A stretch of DNA of 64,000 nt from Auanema rhodensis (taxonomy: Eukaryota > Nematoda > Chromadorea > Rhabditida > Rhabditidae), in assembly GCA_964057225.1 (NCBI GenBank), contig OZ059899.1, positions 186,001 through 250,000 on the forward strand. Direction: 5' to 3'. Each line of letters opens with the position of its first letter. Within the stretch, counting starts at the first letter, position 1. The notes beneath the pieces are model-generated. The model saw nothing but the letters and a program-made list of their open reading frames with translations. It was not told the origin of the DNA and did not search any database. This document shows, one piece after another, positions 1 through 8,757 of the stretch. The translations under genes and the position numbers were made by a program.

Positions 1-15
1 CGCATCTCTTTATCT

Positions 16-25
16 TTCACGTGAA
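16..25. other. 10-bp palindrome TTCACGTGAA with a CACGTG core
   Basis: This perfect 10-bp palindrome sits at monomer positions 16-25 and recurs in nearly every monomer. Its CACGTG core is the E-box/G-box sequence bound by bHLH and bZIP families in many eukaryotes; binding here is inference. Variant monomers break it in clusters: CACGTTAAG (7241, 7723, 8253, 8428), CACGTAAAG (units 14376, 16664, 17720), CATGTGAAG (units 61710, 62238, 62766), CACGTGCAG (units 26167, 26519) and TTTTACGTG (units 2816, 2991, 24583, 56606, 60302). Confidence 0.8.
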
Positions 26-47
26 GCGAGTTACATACCAAGTGCAC

Positions 48-55
48 ATCACGTG
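48..55 (+). other. Second CACGTG site, ATCACGTG
   Basis: Monomer positions 48-55 read ATCACGTG, 32 bp after the first CACGTG core. This matches the budding-yeast CDEI consensus RTCACRTG (the Cbf1 site) on the plus strand, but an 8-bp match has no phylogenetic weight. It is flanked by the palindromes GTGCAC (42-47) and TGTACA (54-59). A recurrent variant, ATCAAGTG, destroys the core. That variant is usually found in monomers that also carry CTTCATC at positions 8-14 (for example units 11036, 15080, 17016, 34791, 40951). Unit 24759 has ATCAACTG instead. Confidence 0.7.
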
Positions 56-99
56 TACATTTAATTAGCATAAATTAAAGTTCAAGTAAATTTCAAAGT

Positions 100-112
100 C
101 ATGGTTACCATG
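100..112. other. Dyad CATGGT-T-ACCATG
   Basis: Two 6-bp inverted arms, CATGGT and ACCATG, are separated by one T. In monomers with the ATGAACC variant the arms extend by one more pair (T...A), while ATGCACC monomers stop at six pairs. The 3' arm and the bases after it form a variable window: CACC, AACC, AAGC, CATC, CGATG, TCATG, CAATG, AACATG and the 4-bp-loss CCCCC forms all occur. Some monomers change A to G in the 5' side (GTCGTGG). No function is known to me; the symmetry suggests a dimeric protein site or a small cruciform. Confidence 0.75.
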
Positions 113-122
113 CACCAATATC

Positions 123-140
123 AATAAAAATTTGTTTTTA
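123..140. other. A-tract/T-tract element with AATAAA
   Basis: Positions 123-140 read AATAAAAATTTGTTTTTA: five A, then TTTG, then five T, a near-dyad of A/T tracts likely to be rigid or curved. It includes one AATAAA per monomer on the plus strand, the same hexamer as the animal polyadenylation signal. In many monomers the T at 133 is C (AAATTCGTTTTT), which adds a CpG. Other variants are GTTTTTTGAC, TTATTAG, GTGTTTAG, AACAAAAA, AAGAATTGG and ATTAAAA. Confidence 0.6.
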
Positions 141-258
141 GACTAATATGGACATGGGGAATCTAATTTTGAAAACCGCATCTCTTTATCTTTCACGTGA
201 AGCGAGTTACATACCAAGTGCACATCACGTGTACATTTAATTAGCATAAATTGAAGTT

Positions 259-264
259 CACGTA
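259..264 (+). other. Third CACGT core (CACGTA), seen in monomer 2
   Basis: Monomer positions 83-88 read CACGTA in the majority form, giving a third CACGT core 33 bp after the second. The first monomer of the window has CAAGTA instead, so the example is taken from monomer 2. The CAAGTA variant is a diagnostic of particular lineages (units 1, 1057, 1585, 2288, 3343, 8933, 9984, 51150, 54142, 56958). Unit 53086 has AACGTA. Confidence 0.7.
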
Positions 265-1936
265 AATTTCAAAGTCATGGTTACCATGAACCAATATCAA
301 TAAAAATTTGTTTTTAGACTAATATGGACATGGGGAATCTAATTTTGAAAACCGCATCTCTTTATCTTTCACGTGAAGCGAGTTACATACCAAGTGCACA
401 TCACGTGTACATTTAATTAGCATAAATTAAAGTTCACGTAAATTTCAAAGTCATGGTTACCATGAACCAATATCAATAAAAATTTGTTTTTAGACTAATA
501 TGGACATGGGGAATCTAATTTTGAAAACCGCATCTCTTTATCTTTCACGTGAAGCGAGTTACATACCAAGTGCACATCACGTGTACATTTAATTAGCATA
601 AATTAAAGTTCACGTAAATTTCAAAGTCATGGTTACCATGCACCAATATCAATAAAAATTTGTGTTTAGACTAATATGGACATGAGAAATCTAATTTTGA
701 AAACCGCATCTCTTTATCTTTCACGTGAAGCGAGTTACATACCAAGTGCACATCACGTGTACATTTAATTAGCATAAATTAAAGTTCACGTAAATTTCAA
801 AGTCATGGTTACCATGCACCAATATCAATAAAAATTTGTTTTTAGACTAATATGGGAATGAGGAATCTAATTTTGAAAACCGCATCTCTTTATCTTTCAC
901 GTGAAGCGAGTTACATACCAAGTGCACATCACGTGTACATTTAATTAGCATAAATTAAAGTTCACGTAAATTTCAAAGTCGTGGTTACCATGCACCAATA
1001 TCAATAAAAATTCGTTTTTAGACTAATATGGACATGGGGAATCTAATTTTGAAAACCGCATCTCTTTATCTTTCACGTGAAGCGAGTTACATACCAAGTG
1101 CACATCACGTGTACATTTAATTAGCATAAATTAAAGTTCAAGTAAATTTCAAAGTCATGGTTACCATGAACCAATATCAATAAAAATTTGTTTTTAGACT
1201 AATATGGACATGGGGAATCTAATTTTGAAAACCGCATCTCTTTATCTTTCACGTGAAGCGAGTTACATACCAAGTGCACATCACGTGTACATTTAATTAG
1301 CATAAATTAAAGTTCACGTAAATTTCAAAGTCATGGTTACCATGCACCAATATCAATAAAAATTTGTTTTTAGACTAATATGGACATGGGGGATCTAATT
1401 TTGAAAACCGCATCTCTTTATCTTTCACGTGAAGCGAGTTACATACCAAGTGCACATCACGTGTACATTTAATTAGCATAAATTAAAGTTCACGTAAATT
1501 TCAAAGTCATGGTTACCATGAAGCAATATCAATAAAAATTTGTTTTTAGACTAATATGGACATGGGGAATCTAATTTTGAAAACCGCATCTCTTTATCTT
1601 TCACGTGAAGCGAGTTACATACCAAGTGCACATCACGTGTACATTTAATTAGCATAAATTAAAGTTCAAGTAAATTTCAAAGTCATGGTTACCATGAACC
1701 AATATCAATAAAAATTTGTTTTTAGACTAATATGGACATGGGGAATCTAATTTTGAAAACCGCATCTCTTCATCTTTCACGTGAAGCGAGTTACATACCA
1801 AGTGCACATCACGTGTACATTTAATTAGCATAAATTAAAGTTCACGTAAATTTCAAAGTCATGGTTACCATGCACCAATATCAATAAAAATTTGTTTTTA
1901 GACTAATATGGACATGTGGAATCTAATTTTGAAAAC

Positions 1937-3342
1937 CGCATCTCTTTATCTTTCACGTGAAGCGAGTTACATACCAAGTGCACATCACGTGTACATTTAA
2001 TTAGCATAAATTAAAGTTCACGTAAATTTCAAAGTCATGGTTACCATGAACCAATATCAATAAAAATTTGTTTTTAGACTAATATGGACATGGGGAATCT
2101 AATTTTGAAAACCGCATCTCTTTATCTTTCACGTGAAGCGAGTTACATACCAAGTGCACATCACGTGTACATTTAACTAGCATAAATTAAAGTTCACGTA
2201 AATTTCAAAGTCATGGTTACCATGCACCAAATCAATAAAAATTTGTTTTTAGACTAATATGGACATGGGGAATCTAATTTTGAAAACCGCATCTCTTTAT
2301 CTTTCACGTGAAGCGAGTTACATACCAAGTGCACATCACGTGTACATTTAATTAGCATAAATTAAAGTTCAAGTAAATTTCAAAGTCATGGTTACCATGC
2401 ACCAATATCAATAAAAATTTGTTTTTAGACTAATATGGACATGGGGGATCTAATTTTGAAAACCGCATCTCTTTATCTTTCACGTGAAGCGAGTTACATA
2501 CCAAGTGCACATCACGTGTACATTTAATTAGCATAAATTAAAGTTCACGTAAATTTCAAAGTCATGGTTACCATGCACCAATATCAATAAAAATTTGTTT
2601 TTAGACTAATATGGACATGGGGAATCTAATTTTGAAAACCGCATCTCTTTATCTTTCACGTGAAGCGAGTTACATACTAAGTGCACATCACGTGTACATT
2701 TAATTAGCATAAATTAAAGTTCACGTAAATTTCAAAGTCATGGTTACCATGAACCAATATCAATAAAAATTTGTTTTTAGACTAATATGGACATGGGGAA
2801 TCTAATTTTGAAAACCGCATCTCTTTATCTTTTACGTGAAGCGAGTTACATACCAAGTGCACATCACGTGTACATTTAATTAGCATAAATTAAAGTTCAC
2901 GTAAATTTCAAAGTCATGGTTACCATGCACCAAATCAATAAAAATTTGTTTTTAGACTAATATGGACATGGGGAATCTAATTTTGAAAACCGCATCTCTT
3001 TATCTTTTACGTGAAGCGAGTTACATACCAAGTGCACATCACGTGTACATTTAATTAGCATAAATTAAAGTTCACGTAAATTTCAAAGTCATGGTTACCA
3101 TGCACCAATATCAATAAAAATTTGTTTTTAGACTAATATGGACATGGGGAATCTAATTTTGAAAACCGCATCTCTTTATCTTTCACGTGAAGCGAGTTAC
3201 ATACCAAGTGCACATCACGTGTACATTTAATTAGCATAAATTGAAGTTCACGTAAATTTCAAAGTCATGGTTACCATGAACCAATATCAATAAAAATTTG
3301 TTTTTAGACTAATATGGACATGGGGAATCTAATTTTGAAAAC
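1937..3342 (+). repeat. Eight monomers between the two 11-monomer blocks
   Basis: The monomers start at 1937, 2113, 2288, 2464, 2640, 2816, 2991 and 3167. Units 2113 and 2816 each lack one base (CACCAAATC). Unit 2113 also has TAACTAGC, the signature later found in the 6-mer HOR at 8758-10859. Units 2816 and 2991 share TTTTACGTG, suggesting adjacent duplication. Unit 2640 has a private ATACTAAG. Unit 3167 has TTGAAG. Confidence 0.85.
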
Positions 3343-5278
3343 CGCATCTCTTTATCTTTCACGTGAAGCGAGTTACATACCAAGTGCACATCACGTGTAC
3401 ATTTAATTAGCATAAATTAAAGTTCAAGTAAATTTCAAAGTCATGGTTACCATGCACCAATATCAATAAAAATTTGTTTTTAGACTAATATGGACATGGG
3501 GAATCTAATTTTGAAAACCGCATCTCTTTATCTTTCACGTGAAGCGAGTTACATACCAAGTGCACATCACGTGTACATTTAATTAGCATAAATTGAAGTT
3601 CACGTAAATTTCAAAGTCATGGTTACCATGAACCAATATCAATAAAAATTTGTTTTTAGACTAATATGGACATGGGGAATCTAATTTTGAAAACCGCATC
3701 TCTTTATCTTTCACGTGAAGCGAGTTACATACCAAGTGCACATCACGTGTACATTTAATTAGCATAAATTAAAGTTCACGTAAATTTCAAAGTCATGGTT
3801 ACCATGAACCAATATCAATAAAAATTTGTTTTTAGACTAATATGGACATGGGGAATCTAATTTTGAAAACCGCATCTCTTTATCTTTCACGTGAAGCGAG
3901 TTACATACCAAGTGCACATCACGTGTACATTTAATTAGCATAAATTAAAGTTCACGTAAATTTCAAAGTCATGGTTACCATGCACCAATATCAATAAAAA
4001 TTTGTGTTTAGACTAATATGGACATGAGGAATCTAATTTTGAAAACCGCATCTCTTTATCTTTCACGTGAAGCGAGTTACATACCAAGTGCACATCACGT
4101 GTACATTTAATTAGCATAAATTAAAGTTCACGTAAATTTCAAAGTCATGGTTACCATGCACCAATATCAATAAAAATTTGTTTTTAGACTAATATGGGAA
4201 TGAGGAATCTAATTTTGAAAACCGCATCTCTTTATCTTTCACGTGAAGCGAGTTACATACCAAGTGCACATCACGTGTACATTTAATTAGCATAAATTAA
4301 AGTTCACGTAAATTTCAAAGTCGTGGTTACCATGCACCAATATCAATAAAAATTCGTTTTTAGACTAATATGGACATGGGGAATCTAATTTTGAAAACCG
4401 CATCTCTTTATCTTTCACGTGAAGCGAGTTACATACCAAGTGCACATCACGTGTACATTTAATTAGCATAAATTAAAGTTCAAGTAAATTTCAAAGTCAT
4501 GGTTACCATGAACCAATATCAATAAAAATTTGTTTTTAGACTAATATGGACATGGGGAATCTAATTTTGAAAACCGCATCTCTTTATCTTTCACGTGAAG
4601 CGAGTTACATACCAAGTGCACATCACGTGTACATTTAATTAGCATAAATTAAAGTTCACGTAAATTTCAAAGTCATGGTTACCATGCACCAATATCAATA
4701 AAAATTTGTTTTTAGACTAATATGGACATGGGGGATCTAATTTTGAAAACCGCATCTCTTTATCTTTCACGTGAAGCGAGTTACATACCAAGTGCACATC
4801 ACGTGTACATTTAATTAGCATAAATTAAAGTTCACGTAAATTTCAAAGTCATGGTTACCATGAAGCAATATCAATAAAAATTTGTTTTTAGACTAATATG
4901 GACATGGGGAATCTAATTTTGAAAACCGCATCTCTTTATCTTTCACGTGAAGCGAGTTACATACCAAGTGCACATCACGTGTACATTTAATTAGCATAAA
5001 TTAAAGTTCAAGTAAATTTCAAAGTCATGGTTACCATGAACCAATATCAATAAAAATTTGTTTTTAGACTAATATGGACATGGGGAATCTAATTTTGAAA
5101 ACCGCATCTCTTCATCTTTCACGTGAAGCGAGTTACATACCAAGTGCACATCACGTGTACATTTAATTAGCATAAATTAAAGTTCACGTAAATTTCAAAG
5201 TCATGGTTACCATGCACCAATATCAATAAAAATTTGTTTTTAGACTAATATGGACATGGGGAATCTAATTTTGAAAAC
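3343..5278 (+). repeat. 11-monomer block, copy 2
   Basis: This repeats the ordered series of 1-1936 monomer for monomer, including the rare GTGTTTA, GGGAATGAGG, GGGGGATC and AAGC forms. By eye it differs at only a few bases (GAGGAATC instead of GAGAAATC, GACATGGGG instead of GACATGTGG). After 5278 the two copies diverge: unit 5279 has TTGAAG, and unit 5455 carries the 4-bp loss. Confidence 0.9.
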
Positions 5279-5454
5279 CGCATCTCTTTATCTTTCACGT
5301 GAAGCGAGTTACATACCAAGTGCACATCACGTGTACATTTAATTAGCATAAATTGAAGTTCACGTAAATTTCAAAGTCATGGTTACCATGAACCAATATC
5401 AATAAAAATTTGTTTTTAGACTAATATGGACATGGGGAATCTAATTTTGAAAAC

Positions 5455-5626
5455 CGCATCTCTTTATCTTTCACGTGAAGCGAGTTACATACCAAGTGCA
5501 CATCACGTGTACATTTAATTAGCATAAATTAAAGTTCACGTAAATTTCAAAGTCATGGTTACCCCCAATATCAATAAAAATTTGTTTTTAGACTAATATG
5601 GACATGGGGAATCTATTTTTGAAAAC
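5455..5626 (+). repeat. 172-bp monomer with a 4-bp loss (TTACCCCCAAT)
   Basis: This is the first of four monomers in which TTACCATGCACCAAT is replaced by TTACCCCCAAT, removing the 3' arm of the CATGGT/ACCATG dyad. The others start at 9285, 10336 and 11564. All four also carry AATCTATTTTT instead of AATCTAATTTT, so they descend from one event. The loss is not a simple contiguous 4-bp deletion: it needs loss of ATG plus A, or a 5-bp loss with one C gained. Confidence 0.9.
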
Positions 5627-5802
5627 CGCATCTCTTTATCTTTCACGTGAAGCGAGTTACATACCAAGTGCACATCACGTGTACATTTAATTAGCATAAA
5701 TTAAAGTTCACGTAAATTTCAAAGTCATGGTTACCATGCACCAATATCAATAAAAATTTGTTTTTAGACTAATATGGACATGGGGAATCTAATTTTGAAA
5801 AC

Positions 5803-6858
5803 CGCATCTCTTTATCTTTCACGTGAAGCGAGTTACATACCAAGTGCACATCACGTGTACATTTAATTAGCATAAATTAAAGTTCACGTAAATTTCAAAG
5901 TCATGGTTACCATGCACCAATATCAATAAAAATTTGTTTTTAGACTAATATGGACATGAGGAATCTAATTTTGAAAACCGCATCTCTTTATCTTTCACGT
6001 GAAGCGAGTTACATACCAAGTGCACATCACGTGTACATTTAATAAGCATAAATTAAAGTTCACGTAAATTTCAAAGTCATGGTTACCATGCACCAATATC
6101 AATAAAAATTTGTTTTTAGACTAATATGGGAATGAGGAATCTAATTTTGAAAACCGCATCTCTTTATCTTTCACGTGAAGCGAGTTACATACCAAGTGCA
6201 CATCACGTGTACATTTAATTAGCATAAATTAAAGTTCACGTAAATTTCAAAGTCGTGGTTACCATGAACCAATATCAATAAAAATTTGTTTTTAGACTAA
6301 TATGGACATGGGGAATCTAATTTTGAAAACCGCATCTCTTTATCTTTCACGTGAAGCGAGTTACATACCAAGTGCACATCACGTGTACATTTAATTAGCA
6401 TAAATTAAAGTTCACGTAAATTTCAAAGTCATGGTTACCATGCACCAATATCAATAAAAATTTGTTTTTAGACTAATATGGACATGAGGAATCTAATTTT
6501 GAAAACCGCATCTCTTTATCTTTCACGTGAAGCGAGTTACATACCAAGTGCACATCACGTGTACATTTAATAAGCATAAATTAAAGTTCACGTAAATTTC
6601 AAAGTCATGGTTACCATGCACCAATATCAATAAAAATTTGTTTTTAGACTAATATGGGAATGAGGAATCTAATTTTGAAAACCGCATCTCTTTATCTTTC
6701 ACGTGAAGCGAGTTACATACCAAGTGCACATCACGTGTACATTTAATTAGCATAAATTAAAGTTCACGTAAATTTCAAAGTCATGGTTACCATGCACCAA
6801 TATCAATAAAAATTCGTTTTTAGACTAATATGGACATGGGGAATCTAATTTTGAAAAC
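5803..6858 (+). repeat. Trimer HOR, two copies (528 bp each)
   Basis: Copies 5803-6330 and 6331-6858 share [GACATGAGG] [AATAAGC + GGGAATGAGG] plus a third monomer. In copy 1 the third monomer (6155) has GTCGTGG+AACC, and in copy 2 (6683) it has TTCGTTTTT. AATAAGC at 6041 and 6569 fixes the 528-bp offset. Confidence 0.85.
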
Positions 6859-7701
6859 GGCATCTCTTTATCTTTCACGTGAAGCGAGTTACATACCAAG
6901 TGCACATCACGTGTACATTTAATTAGCATAAATTAAAGTTCAAGTAAATTTCAAAGTCATGGTTACCATGAACCAATATCAATAAAAATTTGTTTTTAGA
7001 CTAATATGGACATGGGGAATCTAATTTTGAAAACCGCATCTCTTTATCTTTCACGTGAAGCGAGTTACATACCAAGTGCACATCACGTGTACATTTAATT
7101 AGCATAAATTAAAGTTCACGTAAATTTCAAAGTCATGGTTACCATGCACCAATATCAATAAAAATTTGTTTTTAGACTAATATGGACATGGGGGATCTAA
7201 TTTTGAAAACCGCATCTCTTTATCTTTCACGTTAAGCGAGTTACATACCAAGTGCACATCACGTGTACATTTAATTTGTAAAAATAAAAATTAAAAATAA
7301 AAATTTGTTTTTAGACTAATATGGACATGGGGAATCTAATTTTGAAAACCGCATCTCTTTATCTTTCACGTGAAGCGAGTTACATACCAAGTGCACATCA
7401 CGTGTACATTTAATTAGCATAAATTAAAGTTCAAGTAAATTTCAAAGTCATGGTTACCATGAACCAATATCAATAAAAATTTGTTTTTAGACTAATATGG
7501 ACATGGGGAATCTAATTTTGAAAACCGCATCTCTTCATCTTTCACGTGAAGCGAGTTACATACCAAGTGCACATCACGTGTACATTTAATTAGCATAAAT
7601 TAAAGTTCACGTAAATTTCAAAGTCATGGTTACCATGCACCAATATCAATAAAAATTTGTTTTTAGACTAATATGGACATGGGGAATCTAATTTTGAAAA
7701 C
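6331..7701 (+). repeat. Third, partial copy of the 11-monomer block
   Basis: The series GGGAATGAGG (6507), TTCGTTTTT (6683), CAAGTA+AACC (6859), GGGGGATC (7035), rearranged monomer (7211), CAAGTA+AACC (7350), CTTCATC (7526) parallels units 705-1936 and 4047-5278. In those copies the fifth place is held by an AAGC monomer (1409, 4751). Here it is held by the 139-bp monomer, which tells which monomer was rearranged. Unit 6859 begins GGCATC instead of CGCATC. Confidence 0.8.
7211..7349 (+). repeat. Rearranged 139-bp monomer with AT-rich filler
   Basis: Monomer positions 67-122 (56 bp) are replaced by 19 bp of new AT-rich sequence (7277-7295), leaving 139 bp. Positions 1-66 and 123-176 remain collinear. 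The filler and adjoining monomer sequence form a perfect 13-bp direct repeat, AAAAATAAAAATT at 7280-7292 and 7293-7305, resembling the normal AATAAAAATT segment. The third CACGT core and the dyad are lost. The pattern suggests replication slippage or templated end joining within the A-tract. It is the only large structural change I see in the window, and it also carries CACGTTAAG. Confidence 0.93.
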
Positions 7702-8581
7702 CGCATCTCTTTATCTTTCACGTTAAGCGAGTTACATACCAAGTGCACATCACGTGTACATTTAATTAGCATAAATTAAAGTTCACGTAAATTTCAAAGT
7801 CATGGTTACCATGAACCAATATCAATAAAAATTTGTTTTTAGACTAATATGGACATGGGGAATCTAATTTTGAAAACCGCATCTCTTTATCTTTCACGTG
7901 AAGCGAGTTACATACCAAGTGCACATCACGTGTACATTTAATTAGCATAAATTAAAGTTCACGTAAATTTCAAAGTCATGGTTACCATGAACCAATATCA
8001 ATAAAAATTTGTTTTTAGACTAATATGGACATGGGGAATCTAATTTTGAAAACCGCATCTCTTCATCTTTCACGTGAAGCGAGTTACATACCAAGTGCAC
8101 ATCACGTGTACATTTAATTAGCATAAATTAAAGTTCACGTAAATTTCAAAGTCATGGTTACCATGCACCAATATCAATAAAAATTTGTTTTTAGACTAAT
8201 ATGGACATGGGGAATCTAATTTTGAAAACCGCATCTCTTTATCTTTCACGTTAAGCGAGTTACATACCAAGTGCACATCACGTGTACATTTAATTAGCAT
8301 AAATTAAAGTTCACGTAAATTTCAAAGTCATGGTTACCATGAACCAATATTAATAAAAATTTGTTTTTAGACTAATATGGACATGGGGAATCTAATTTTG
8401 AAAACCGCATCTCTTTATCTTTCACGTTAAGCGAGTTACATACCAAGTGCACATCACGTGTACATTTAATTAGCATAAATTAAAGTTCACGTAAATTTCA
8501 AAGTCATGGTTACCATGCACCAATATCAATAAAAATTTGTTTTTAGACTAATATGGACATGGGGAATCTAATTTTGAAAAC
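7526..8581 (+). repeat. Trimer repeat, second copy imperfect
   Basis: Units 7526, 7702 and 7878 show [CTTCATC+CACC] [CACGTTAAG+AACC] [AACC]. Units 8054 and 8230 repeat the first two at a 528-bp offset, with a private AATATTAAT in 8230. The third place (8406) is instead a CACGTTAAG+CACC monomer. CACGTTAAG is confined to 7211-8581, so this lineage spread only locally. Confidence 0.8.
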
Positions 8582-8757
8582 CGCATCTCTTTATCTTTCA
8601 CGTGAAGCGAGTTACATACCAAGTGCACATCACGTGTACATTTAATTAGCATAAATTAAAGTTCACGTAAATTTCAAAGTCATGGTTACCATGAACCAAT
8701 ATCAATAAAAATTTGTTTTTAGACTAATATGGACATGGGGAATCTAATTTTGAAAAC

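Larger units (their letters stand above)
1..176 (+). repeat. Representative satellite monomer (176 bp)
   Basis: This is the first full monomer and the numbering reference used here. My consensus has 31 C and 26 G (32.4% GC) and five CpG sites (positions 1, 20, 27, 52, 85). In order it holds a pyrimidine-rich start (1-17), the palindrome TTCACGTGAA (16-25), GTGCAC (42-47), ATCACGTG (48-55), TGTACA (54-59), an AT-rich stretch (60-80), CACGTA (83-88; CAAGTA in this copy), the dyad CATGGTTACCATG (100-112), AATAAAAATTTGTTTTTAG (123-141) and GACATGGGGAATC (151-163). In the consensus the longest stop-free stretch is roughly 100-110 nt on either strand, so it cannot encode a protein. Confidence 0.97.
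1..1936 (+). repeat. 11-monomer block, copy 1 (19-monomer offset)
   Basis: Eleven monomers carry this ordered variant series: CAAGTA+CACC; TTGAAG+AACC; AACC; GTGTTTA; GGGAATGAGG; GTCGTGG+TTCGTTTTT; CAAGTA+AACC; GGGGGATC; AAGC; CAAGTA+AACC; CTTCATC. The same series recurs at 3343-5278, 3342 bp downstream (19 x 176 minus two 1-bp deletions). Private differences include GAGAAATC near 686 and GACATGTGG near 1912. The block may continue to the left of the window. Confidence 0.9.

Noticed and set aside
126-145. CENP-B box in the TTCGTTTTT variant
   Set aside because: The variant has TTCG, but the required A and CGGG of the core NTTCGNNNNANNCGGGN are absent at their positions.
1-176. Known satellite families of similar length (alpha satellite 171 bp, Arabidopsis CEN180, Brassica CentBr 176 bp, honeybee AluI repeat of about 176 bp)
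   Set aside because: The monomer does not match the consensus sequences I recall for the first three, and my consensus has no AGCT site for the AluI family. Equal length alone is not homology. A database search would be decisive.
7211-7349. Short transposon or foreign insertion in the 139-bp monomer
   Set aside because: Only 19 bp are new, and they consist of A-tract sequence resembling the adjacent monomer, so slippage or repair explains it better than insertion.
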